DNA of 12,979 nt from DASWVC01 sp036401335 (GTDB lineage Bacteria; Verrucomicrobiota; Verrucomicrobiia; Chthoniobacterales; JAFAMB01), in contig DASWVC010000358.1 of the NCBI GenBank assembly GCA_036401335.1, positions 1-12,979 of the forward strand. Direction: 5' to 3'. The notes below the pieces were generated by a model. The model was not told the origin of the DNA and did no database searches. It was given only the letters and a program-made list of their open reading frames with translations. How positions within the stretch are numbered: the stretch's first letter is position 1; every line of letters starts with the position of its first letter. Shown here one piece after another: positions 1-6,328 of this stretch. The position numbers were made by a program, and so were the translations under genes.

Positions 1-540
1 CTCGCCTGTGCTGCCCGGGCGGACACGTTTGTGATCGACAAAGCCCACTCCAGCGTTGGCTTCCAAGTGCGCCACCTGTTCTCGAAAGTGCCGGGCAAAT
101 TCACCGATTTTTCAGGTCGGATTACGTTGGACGAAGCTGCCCCGGAAAAATCAGGCGTGGAAGTGTCCATCAAGACCGCAAGCGTGGACACCTCCAATCA
201 GGCGCGGGACAAAGACCTCCGGTCGGACGAGTTCTTCGCCGTAGAGAAGTTTCCCGAGATCACTTTCAAAAGTGAATCCGTCAAATCCACAGGACAAAAC
301 ACCGCTGACGTCACCGGTAAGTTAACCATGCACGGCGTCACCAGGGATGTGGTTCTGAAAGCAGAACTCCTTGGCAAAGGTCCGGGCATGCAAGGCAAAA
401 TTGTTTCCGGTTGGGATGCGACGACCACGTTGAAACGAACCGACTTCGGGCTTAACTGGAACAAGGTGATTGAAGGAACTCAAGTGGTCGGAGAAGATGT
501 GCAGGTCGAGCTTCACATCGAGGCCGACAAAGGGCCTTAA
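1..540 (+). CDS. YceI-family periplasmic lipid-binding protein (5' truncated)
   Basis: The frame is open from base 1 (reading LACAARADTF before VIDKAHSSVGF), so the start and most of the signal peptide lie left of the window. The GTG at 31 is only an internal Val and not the true start. The mature part matches the YceI plan: the opening strand IDKAHSSVGFQVRHL, the segment DLRSDEFFAVEKFPEITF, and the LTMHGVTRDVVL strand pair near the middle, ending after about 170 residues. YceI proteins are secreted beta-barrel lipocalin-like folds that bind long polyisoprenoid or amphiphilic lipids in the periplasm; their physiological role is often unclear. The ARA/DTF junction looks like a signal peptidase I site. 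The gene ends in TAA at 538-540, with no clear terminator after it. It has no visible link to the genes downstream. Confidence 0.93.
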   Translation, partial: LACAARADTFVIDKAHSSVGFQVRHLFSKVPGKFTDFSGRITLDEAAPEKSGVEVSIKTASVDTSNQARDKDLRSDEFFAVEKFPEITFKSESVKSTGQNTADVTGKLTMHGVTRDVVLKAELLGKGPGMQGKIVSGWDATTTLKRTDFGLNWNKVIEGTQVVGEDVQVELHIEADKGP

Positions 541-713
541 CCGCAATCGCTGACAAACCGTCACTCCGAACTCTTCATAGGGATGTTGCGATTGGCAAGA
601 GTGCTCGCTCCGGGTCGGATGGTGATTGCTTCGGCGTAGGCATCCCGCTTAGGGCACCTTTTGGGCGCGCGACCGGAAAAGGTGCCCCGCCCTGGCGCCC
701 CACGACGCCCGCT

Positions 714-980
714 TCAACCCTCACGCCTAGCTTGGTGAGTTCTTGACACGCCACAAACCCATCGGCGGCGCGCATGAGCTCCCAGGCGACGTTTTGCCTG
801 AGGTGGTATCCTGCCGCGCCAGCGCCATCGACCACCCGGTAGGGTATCGCATGGTTTTGCGGCAAGTGGCCTCCCTCGACCAACCGGCGAAGGGCGGTGG
901 CCTCCGCTTCGTATTGGCCGCCGGTCTGTTTGCACTCGGCATGGGCTGGGAACTGACACCGCGAGGGCGAAAGCTCTCAT
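714..980 (-). pseudogene. Small minus-strand ORF, probably frameshifted, unknown function
   Basis: An ATG at 980-978 has a very good Shine-Dalgarno (AAAGGAGG on the minus strand at 994-987, six bases away) and overlaps the stop of the preceding minus-strand ORF as ATGA. The N-terminus MRAFALAV fits the start of a short signal-like segment. Continuing in this frame gives arginine-rich sequence that does not look coding. A neighbouring frame from about 955 down to 730 gives a more protein-like stretch (QFPAHAECKQTGGQYEAEAT, then LVEGGHLPQNHAIPYRVVDG and NVAWELMRAADGFVACQELT). The simplest reading is a real gene broken by a frameshift near 945-960. I do not recognise the family. It could also be a chance open stretch. 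Confidence 0.3.
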
Positions 981-1198
981 TGTGCGCCTCCTTTCTGTTG
1001 ATCGTTGGCCAGGGCGTTTTGCAGATCAATCACAAGGTCCACAGCGCCGAAGACATTGATGTCAACCAGCCCGGCTATCGCGTCGTTCAAGATATCCTTG
1101 GCATCGTTGAATTGCACCGTGCTCAAGACCTCCCAAAGGCGCAAGATCGTCTCACGGTCGGACCGGGAGTAGTGAACCTCGGCGGGGTTCGTAAGCAT
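977..1198 (-). CDS. Small hypothetical protein (73 aa), minus strand
   Basis: This 73-residue frame starts MLTNPAEVHYSRSDRETILR and continues as mostly helical, balanced-composition sequence (LWEVLSTVQFNDAKDILNDA, then AGLVDINVFGAVDLVIDLQN), which looks more like protein than the opposite strand. Its stop overlaps the next minus-strand ATG (ATGA at 980-977), and the Shine-Dalgarno for that ORF lies inside its 3' end, an arrangement typical of translational coupling. It lies directly downstream of an Uma2-like relic on the same strand, so it may be part of that decayed cassette. No signal peptide, membrane helix or recognised motif is visible. The function is unknown and the gene may not be intact. 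Confidence 0.4.
   Translation of the reverse strand: MLTNPAEVHYSRSDRETILRLWEVLSTVQFNDAKDILNDAIAGLVDINVFGAVDLVIDLQNALANDQQKGGAQ
987..994 (-). promoter_or_regulatory. Strong Shine-Dalgarno AAAGGAGG
   Basis: On the minus strand AAAGGAGG sits six bases before the ATG at 980-978. It is the best ribosome-binding site seen in the window and the main reason to take the downstream, apparently frameshifted ORF seriously. Confidence 0.5.
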
Positions 1199-1199
1199 C

Positions 1200-1512
1200 G
1201 CGTCGAAGCATAACCCCGGCGCTGTTCATCAAAATCGTAATGCTGGGTCGAACGCGAACCAACTTCCACAACCAAGTCCGGGACGCCCACCGCACTCATG
1301 TCGGCAAGCCGGTTCAGGTGCGCGCGGGCGAAAAACATCACGTCGGGCGGGTAGCGTACTGGACCTTGGGCTTCCTTCGGCCTTACCGCGGAAGGTGCTT
1401 GTTACGCCTTCCCTGCACCGGGATGAGCCCGCAACCAGAGGCAAAGTTCAATGAAAATTCCCTCCGCGAGGTGTTGGTGAAAGCGGATCGGTGTAGGCTC
1501 CACTGCGTTCAA
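1200..1512 (-). pseudogene. Uma2-family (DUF820) PD-(D/E)XK nuclease-like relic
   Basis: Pieces of an Uma2-like protein are readable on the minus strand in different frames. The upstream piece (about 1512-1405) reads FHQHLAEGIFIELCLWLRAH then PGAGKA and ends in a stop. The downstream piece (about 1344-1205) reads DVMFFARAHLNRL, then GVPDLVVEVGSRSTQHYD and EQRRGYA. The pattern PDVMFF...GVPDLVVEVxSxST..YD is the hallmark of the Uma2 core. In that family the D and the ExK-like residues of this region belong to the restriction-endonuclease fold. At least one frameshift separates the pieces, and the C-terminal third after GYAS is not recognisable. Uma2 genes are abundant, often decayed and of poorly known function in several environmental phyla. 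The call rests on motif recognition only. Confidence 0.55.
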
Positions 1513-1777
1513 CCAGGTACACCAACGTAATACCAAAAACGGCCTGATCTCAATCCCAGATTGCCAAGCAACGGGTCGGTGCGAGGTGAGCGAGGAACTG
1601 CCCCTGGAGCTGGGGCCGACCACTGGTCCGGTGCCCCCGCCGGGCGAGTTCATCCGTGGCGAGAGATTGGTTCGTACATCGATGACGGACGGGGCAATGG
1701 CACTAAGGCAAGGGGTTTTGGGGCGCAAAAAGGGCCCTCGTCCAGGGTGCGTCCGCACCAGGAGCGGGGTCCGGCAG

Positions 1778-1799
1778 GGCGGCGAGTCGCTTCGCCGCC
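1778..1799. repeat. GC-rich perfect hairpin
   Basis: GGCGGCGA and TCGCCGCC are exact reverse complements separated by six bases (GTCGCT). No T-tract follows on either strand, so it is not a classic terminator. It could be a REP-like element or chance in GC-rich DNA. Confidence 0.4.
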
Positions 1800-1999
1800 G
1801 GGGAGCGACCGCGCCTCCGTCCGGCCCCTCCCTGGGGGCAGGGCTTCTCGGAAAGGATGTCGGACACCCTCGAGCGGAGGGCGTTTGGACCCCGCAGCCT
1901 CGTCGTAAGTGAAGGCTTGGGGGTGCGCCGGCGTGAGACCGCTTGGCCACCGCTTCGATCCGTTCGCGTCGGGTCGGCACCTTGAGTTGCTCCGTCAGG

Positions 2000-2068
2000 T
2001 TGCTGCCCGTCCTGTCTAAAGGGGGTGGGTAACGTTTTCGCGAGGCAACAACCCATTACGGGCAGCAA
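2000..2068. repeat. 11-bp inverted repeat around a 47-bp spacer
   Basis: TTGCTGCCCGT at 2000-2010 is the exact reverse complement of ACGGGCAGCAA at 2058-2068. A further pair, TGGGT and ACCCA, lies inside the arms, so a long interrupted stem is possible. It could be the ends of a small non-autonomous element, a regulatory hairpin, or chance. Confidence 0.35.
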
Positions 2069-2180
2069 GACTCGCGAGTCAATGCGATTGAGATTTTTGT
2101 GATACCATGCTTGATGACAAGGCGTTAAACGCGGGACTGGTTGGTTCATCGCGCAGATCAAAAGCACGGTTGATTCTGAC

Positions 2181-2210
2181 TCGACAGTCGGTTCCCAACC
2201 CTTTTATACT
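2181..2210 (+). promoter_or_regulatory. Sigma-70-like promoter, probably giving a leaderless mRNA
   Basis: TCGACA at 2181-2186 (one mismatch to TTGACA) and TATACT at 2205-2210 (one mismatch to TATAAT) are 18 bases apart. Transcription would be expected to begin about seven bases after the -10 box, at or next to the ATG at 2216. No Shine-Dalgarno precedes that ATG, which agrees with leaderless translation. The site has not been tested. Confidence 0.5.
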
Positions 2211-2215
2211 GTGGT

Positions 2216-3475
2216 ATGAAGGTTTTCTGGATTTTGATCATGGTGGGTGCTGCGCTGAGCTGTCAGCTTTTTGCTCTGGAGACGATCACCGTGGATGCCA
2301 CGGGTGTGGGTGCAACGGCCCAGGCGGCAGAAAAGGCGGCGCTCACCAATGCCGTGCAACAGGCGGTCGGGCTTTTTCTGGATAGCGAAACCCTCGTAAA
2401 AAACGAGCAGATTATCTATGATTCGATCCTTTCACTCAGCGACGGGTTTGTGACGAAGTACGACGTCAAAACGCCGCCGCGACAACGTCCCCTGGACGGG
2501 TTATTCGAGACAACCATCAGCGCCGTTGTTCAGAAAGGTAAAATCGGAGCCGAGCTTAAAAAGCGAAACCTGATTCAAGCGGTCGACACTAAAGACGCAT
2601 GGGCTCAAGCGGTCACGACCGTCAGATCTTCGCAAGACGCGATCGACGTCCTGACGCGGTTGCTTCCGGATATGATTACCGGCTTGCTGGAAGCCCGCTT
2701 CTTGGCCGGCGAGAACCAAAAAGCCGGCGATATCCGTCCCGAGATAAAACCTGATCCGACGACCGGCCATGCCTGGTGTGCCTGGAACGTCAAGATCGGG
2801 TACGACCATGAAGGGTATTACGATAAGGCGGTGCCGCTGCTGCAGAAAGCGTTCGATGCCATTGCCGATCGCCAGCTTCCTGATTTCACCCTCCAAGCGC
2901 CTACCGCCGTAGTGAGTCGTGATCCGAACTATGGACGGACGATCATTCTCGGCACTCCCGCGCGTTCTCCGAAGATGGATGTGCGTTTCCCGGTTGTAGA
3001 TTCACGCAACGAATTCATTATCTGCCTGAACTATGCTGCAGACACCAGCCGGCAAAACCTCCGGTTTCATGCCTGGGCGGTGGACCGCAAGCTTTACGAG
3101 CGATGGCTGAAAGATCTATTTACCCCGCGCAAACTCAAGATCAGCTTTCTGGATGACCGGGGTGAAGTCGTGGTTGATGACGAGCTTGCTTTATCCTCGA
3201 CGCTTTTGATGCCGAAAACCGGTGCTGTTGCCGAAACGCAAGCGTTTGCGGGGATCAAAACCCGTGTTCTTGAACCCCCGCTGGTTTGGTGGGGGCAGGC
3301 CGTTTTAGAGAGTCGTCGTTCTTGCCAATCTTGCTGGGTGGTGCCAGACTTTCTGGAATATCCTCCCGTTCTTTTCTTAGACAGCTTGGTTATCCGGTGT
3401 GAGGTGTCGCTCGACCCGGACGACATCAAGAAACTCAAGTCTGCCCAACTGGCGTTTGTGCCGGCGCAATCCTGA
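2216..3475 (+). CDS. Secreted protein with FlgT/LPP20-like N-terminal domain
   Basis: This 419-residue protein opens with a clear signal peptide (MKVFWILIMVGAAL, cleavage probably after LFA near residue 20). Residues about 22-115 read ITVDATGVGATAQAAEKAAL, then NAVQQAVGLFLDSETLV and SLSDGFVTKY. This is the strand, alanine-rich helix and strand plan typical of the FlgT N-terminal and LPP20-like domains, in which a secreted protein turns a row of Ala-rich repeats into an alpha/beta fold. The remaining 300 residues are not recognised; they hold mixed alpha/beta sequence and a Cys pair near the end (SCQSC). It begins a run of four same-strand genes for exported proteins, separated from the second by about 110 bases. 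The ATG at 2216 fits both the signal peptide and the promoter. Flagellar FlgT stabilises the H-ring, but no flagellar genes are visible here, so an envelope role is all I would infer. Confidence 0.85.
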   Translation: MKVFWILIMVGAALSCQLFALETITVDATGVGATAQAAEKAALTNAVQQAVGLFLDSETLVKNEQIIYDSILSLSDGFVTKYDVKTPPRQRPLDGLFETTISAVVQKGKIGAELKKRNLIQAVDTKDAWAQAVTTVRSSQDAIDVLTRLLPDMITGLLEARFLAGENQKAGDIRPEIKPDPTTGHAWCAWNVKIGYDHEGYYDKAVPLLQKAFDAIADRQLPDFTLQAPTAVVSRDPNYGRTIILGTPARSPKMDVRFPVVDSRNEFIICLNYAADTSRQNLRFHAWAVDRKLYERWLKDLFTPRKLKISFLDDRGEVVVDDELALSSTLLMPKTGAVAETQAFAGIKTRVLEPPLVWWGQAVLESRRSCQSCWVVPDFLEYPPVLFLDSLVIRCEVSLDPDDIKKLKSAQLAFVPAQS

Positions 3476-3584
3476 TGACCCAAAGGCTTAGGCGACTCGG
3501 TATTTCACCACGCCGTGTTCTGAATTCTAAAACATTTCAAGAGCGTTGCATTCAGTTTCGTCTCAAAGAAAGTTCTAGATATAC

Positions 3585-4280
3585 ATGAAAGCAGCAATGT
3601 TCATATTGGTGGTCGCGAGCGTCTTCGGTAGTGGTGGTTTAGCCGCCCAGGAACCGGCCAAAGTCCAGCTCGAAGGGCCGAAATCCCCCGATCTGATCGC
3701 GGAATTATCGAATGAGCCGGACGGCGTGCTCCGGATAAAAACCAATGATGACGGGAGTTTTAAGTCGTTGGTAGTTAAAGCTAGCGTTGAGATTGAAGAT
3801 GCGCTTGGTGCACAGAAGGGCAAGCAATTGGCGCGGAAAGAGGCAGAGATTGAATGTAAAAAATACCTTACCCAATGGTTGAATGAAAATTGCGTGTTTG
3901 TCGAAGCTTCCAACAAAGCCGTGACGATCCAGACCAAAGGTGAAAGTGCAAAAGACGCCGCCGGCAACACGGTCAAATTCCGCAGCCAGCAGGAACAGGA
4001 ATCCAAGGTGCTGACGGAGTCGCACACGTCGCTTGCGCAGGGGGCGTTAAAGGGGCTATCCGTGGTAAGCCAGGAGGTAATCGGCGACGGTACGGAATCT
4101 GTGCTTATTATGGCATTAACTCAAAAATCCCTGGCCCAGAGCAACGCAGTAAACGCCGCTTTAACCGGCCGGCCGGCAGATTCGGAACGGCCGAGTTTGA
4201 CAAAGTCGCCCGGTGCTGACAACGATCGGCCTGCGCCGGAAAGCAAGGTGGACCGCGATGCCCTGAATGACCTGAAATAA
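3585..4280 (+). CDS. Secreted LPP20-like protein
   Basis: The 231-residue product has a signal peptide (MKAAMFILVVASVFGSGG, cleavage likely after LAA near residue 21). The central part (about 60-190) alternates beta-prone segments (LVVKASVEIEDA) with an Ala/Lys-rich helix (GKQLARKEAEIECKKYL) and ends in ESVLIMALTQKSL. This is the general plan of LPP20/FlgO-like envelope proteins, though the match is by pattern only. The last 40 residues (from about TGRPADSERP) are polar and probably disordered. The ATG at 3585 lacks a good Shine-Dalgarno. It is the second gene in the exported-protein run, and the next gene starts only 10 bases after its TAA. The local DNA is less GC-rich than the conflict operon downstream. 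Confidence 0.82.
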   Translation: MKAAMFILVVASVFGSGGLAAQEPAKVQLEGPKSPDLIAELSNEPDGVLRIKTNDDGSFKSLVVKASVEIEDALGAQKGKQLARKEAEIECKKYLTQWLNENCVFVEASNKAVTIQTKGESAKDAAGNTVKFRSQQEQESKVLTESHTSLAQGALKGLSVVSQEVIGDGTESVLIMALTQKSLAQSNAVNAALTGRPADSERPSLTKSPGADNDRPAPESKVDRDALNDLK

Positions 4281-4290
4281 TCACCGAAGC

Positions 4291-4763
4291 ATGTGGAGAA
4301 ATGCGGCGGCTTGCCTGTGGTTGCGGTTACTAGCCCGTCCACCACGCGCGGGCGTGGTCAATTTCAGCCGCGATCCAGTCGTCTCGGCGCTGGCGCCTCA
4401 GGGCGGCGGGCAGGGACCAACCTGCCGGGCGACGGGCGACCTTTATTTTGTTACCAGGCACTCGGTGTCAGTTGATTCGCTCGAGGATAAAAATGGGAGG
4501 GATACGGAGGTGACTTTGCTGAACAAGATGCACGGCGCCGTTTGGCAAGCAAGGTGCCTCAGGAACAAAATCCGCGGTTTACGCAAAACGTTTACGACCT
4601 CGATGCCGTGATCAAGGGTTTTCAAACGGTGGCCACTTACAGGCTAGACGGCCGGGAGGGGCTGTTTCTTGTCGGGGCAATCAAGAAAGACGGCGTCACC
4701 GTCCACGCAAGGTTCAGTTCTGGTAACGAAATCGAACGACGATGGCCGCCCGACGCACGCTGA
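4291..4763 (+). pseudogene. LPP20-like secreted protein gene with an apparent frameshift
   Basis: The frame from the ATG at 4291 reads MWRNAAACLWLRLLARPPRA and stays protein-like up to about DSLEDKNGRDTE near 4508. From about 4509 a different frame reads GDFAEQDARRRLASKVPQEQ, then DAVIKGFQTVATYRLDGREG and LFLVGAIKKDGVTVHARF, ending at 4763. Upstream of 4488 this second frame is blocked by TAA. Joining the two near 4495-4512 gives one protein of about 155 residues in the style of its neighbours, with an Ala/Arg-rich helix followed by hydrophobic strands. The end overlaps the start of the next gene (ATG 4742) by 22 bases, as expected in a working operon. This may be a decayed gene, a sequencing indel or programmed frameshifting; I see no slippery heptamer that argues for the last. 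Confidence 0.6.
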
Positions 4764-5245
4764 CCTTTCTCCTTTTGACGGTGCTCGTGGCCATGGCCGG
4801 CGAGAGCGAAGGCATTCGCGACGTCATAATCGAGCCGGAGTTCTCGGGTGTTCTCCAGGCGGAACCGGCCCTCCTTCACGACGGTGGCGCCAAAGTGATC
4901 GAAATTCACGGCAAGCGGTATTTTATCGCCGTCGGCGTTACCACCGTAGGCCCGAATTCGGCCCAAGAAAAGCTGCGGCAAGTCCGCGTCGGTCGCATCC
5001 AGGCCATGAAAGCAGCGGCCGAGTTTATTCAGCAAACCAAGGTCTCGGCGCAGGAGAAACTCACGCAAGAATCAATGGTTTCCCGCGTGGACGGGGCTAA
5101 AAGCAGTTCATCCACGAAGACCTTTGAAGAGAGCACGCTGACCCAGATTGAGGCCCTGCTTAAGGTTCCACCCCAAATCGGTTCATGGAAGAGTTCGGAC
5201 GGTCAACTCTACTTTTGCGCGATCGGAACGCAACTGCGCCCGTGA
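4742..5245 (+). CDS. Secreted LPP20-like protein
   Basis: The product has 167 residues with a signal peptide (MAARRTLTFLLLTVLVAMAG). The mature part includes GGAKVIEIHGKRYFIAVGVT, an Ala-rich helix (VGRIQAMKAAAEFIQQTK), a polar Ser-rich loop (VDGAKSSSSTKTFEES) and a closing strand GQLYFCAIGTQL. The order G-K-R-Y-F-I-A-V-G, A-rich helix, then a terminal strand is the LPP20-like arrangement shared with the preceding genes, so this is probably a paralogue in an exported-protein operon. The start overlaps the end of the preceding gene by 22 bases, which suggests translational coupling. No lipobox Cys is present at the end of the signal peptide, so a soluble periplasmic protein is likelier than a lipoprotein. 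The specific role is unknown. Confidence 0.82.
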   Translation: MAARRTLTFLLLTVLVAMAGESEGIRDVIIEPEFSGVLQAEPALLHDGGAKVIEIHGKRYFIAVGVTTVGPNSAQEKLRQVRVGRIQAMKAAAEFIQQTKVSAQEKLTQESMVSRVDGAKSSSSTKTFEESTLTQIEALLKVPPQIGSWKSSDGQLYFCAIGTQLRP

Positions 5246-5391
5246 TTCAGCGTTTCGGCGGCTTGCGGTCGACAGTTGATGCGAGAAACTCCGGGCCCGG
5301 TTCTGACAGCGTCGAGGCGCCTCGGTCCGCGGACGGCACGACGGTTTGGCCTGAAGCTACCAGCGCTTTCTTTGGAAGCTCCGACCTGGCG

Positions 5392-5730
5392 ATGCCGCGC
5401 GACGTGTTCATCGGCCATGCGCAAGCCGATAAGCTGATTGCGGGTGGGGTCTGTAACCGGCTGGAGGCGGCCGGAATTCACTGCTGGATTGCCCCACGCG
5501 ATACATTATCCCGGGCAAGGCCTAGAAATGTGCCATCATGGACGAGGTCAAGTCCTGCCGGCTCATGGTGTCGGTCTTTTCGAAGGCGCGAACTTGATTC
5601 CAAAAGGCCGCCGCAGCCGGTGAACCATCCGCCTTGTGCAATTTGGCCGGCCTGTACGAGAAGGGTTTGGGGCGCCCAAGGACGACCCACAATCGCTCGA
5701 TTGGTACCGAAAAGCCGTTACGGCCCGCGC
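5392..5730 (+). pseudogene. TIR-Sel1 protein relic (internally deleted, frameshifted)
   Basis: The ATG at 5392 opens a TIR-domain N-terminus: MPRDVFIGHAQADKLI, then CNRLEAAGIHCWIAPRDT. After about 5505 the frame is lost. Another frame gives IIPGKA, a stop, and then AIMDEVKSCRLMVSVFSKA, the next TIR secondary-structure elements. From about 5590 the sequence jumps to the C-terminal part of a Sel1 repeat (QKAAAAGEPSALCNLAGLYE, then after a one-base shift DDPQSLDWYRKAVTA). The middle of the protein (the rest of the TIR domain, any linker and earlier Sel1 units) is missing. The Sel1 part is nearly identical in DNA to the last Sel1 unit at 11210-11326, including an exact 24-base run (5648-5671 with 11243-11266). 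The TIR part belongs to a different subtype from the TIR domain encoded at 8050-9441. The gene is certainly not functional as it stands. Confidence 0.75.
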
Positions 5731-5769
5731 TCGGGATTACAGTGGAATGAAAGTATCTCCGCCACGCAG

Positions 5770-6328
5770 AACCGACCACACGGCCCTACGACGAGTGCCA
5801 TTCGCCCGGTCGACAGTCCCGTTTTCCAGCGCCATGTTGATGGATTTTCGAAATCTGCTTCGAATGGAGTATAGCCAATGGTAACTTAAATCAAATGGGT
5901 AAAACCTTCTTCACGTCTCCCGGAACGAGATCACTTATTAGCAGCCACTGTTGCGGTTTCCTCGGTGGCGCAATCACCAGGGCAGATGAGCGAATTCATT
6001 GCTCCACGATCTGCGCTCGCGTGTGTTTGCCTTTGAGTCGTTGGTCGCCGTTCTCAGATCGTAGTGGATCATCGGCGACCTTAGGCCGCGGCTCATATTT
6101 TTTGGAGCATTCTAGGTCTCGTCTGAGCCGAACCATGACGGGGGTGTCGCCTTCCTCGAACACGTTAACCGGCGACAGTAGAGCAACCTAGACGAGCGAT
6201 CGCAGCTACTACTTTTAGTGGGGAATGCTCATGCAGGGTATACCTTTAGATAAACAGACATTAACCCTAAAGACCTTAGATAGTTGATTCTTTTGTTCCA
6301 GATTGATCAACCTTAGCCACATACGACG
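5770..6328. other. Intergenic stretch with possible decayed coding
   Basis: No convincing plus-strand gene is visible; the longest plus frame (5895-6191) has shadow-like composition (many Ser, Arg and Cys). The minus strand has short protein-like stretches described separately. The last 130 bases before 6329 are AT-richer and should hold the promoter of the LprI-like gene, but I cannot pick one pair of boxes with confidence. An 8-bp palindrome (TTGATCAA) lies at 6303-6310. Confidence 0.5.
5996..6136 (-). pseudogene. Short minus-strand coding remnant, possibly IS3 OrfA-related
   Basis: The minus strand reads MVRLRRDLECSKKYEPRPKV and ends RLKGKHTRAQIVEQ followed by a stop; the frame is also open a little further upstream (LLSPVNVFEEGDTPV). 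The tail GKHTRAQIVEQ resembles the first helix of IS3-type OrfA proteins (patterns such as KRHTPEQIVRKL), but the rest does not, and the protein is broken straight afterwards. Composition is more protein-like than the opposite strand. A chance resemblance is quite possible. Confidence 0.2.

Larger units (their letters stand above)
1513..2215. other. Gene-poor GC-rich stretch with hairpins
   Basis: I see no convincing gene here on either strand. The open frames are rich in Pro, Arg, Gly and Ser, have no recognisable motif, and overlap one another, as expected for GC-rich non-coding DNA. The stretch holds an 8-bp perfect hairpin (1778-1799), an 11-bp inverted repeat (2000-2010 with 2058-2068) and, at the end, the likely promoter of the next gene. 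Confidence 0.6.

Noticed and set aside
743..1213. A 156-codon plus-strand open frame
   Set aside because: It runs antisense to the more protein-like minus-strand ORFs with a strong Shine-Dalgarno, has no motif and no ribosome-binding site of its own.
1402..1980. A 192-codon minus-strand open frame as an intact gene
   Set aside because: Most of it is Pro/Arg/Ser-rich without motifs; only its last 30 to 40 codons match part of an Uma2-like protein, so it is treated as part of a relic.
5185..5874. A 229-codon plus-strand open frame as an intact TIR protein
   Set aside because: Only residues after the ATG at 5392 resemble TIR, and only for about 38 codons; the remaining TIR and Sel1 pieces lie in other frames.
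5895..6191. A 98-codon plus-strand open frame
   Set aside because: Rich in Ser, Arg and Cys, no ribosome-binding site and no motif; the minus strand is more protein-like here.
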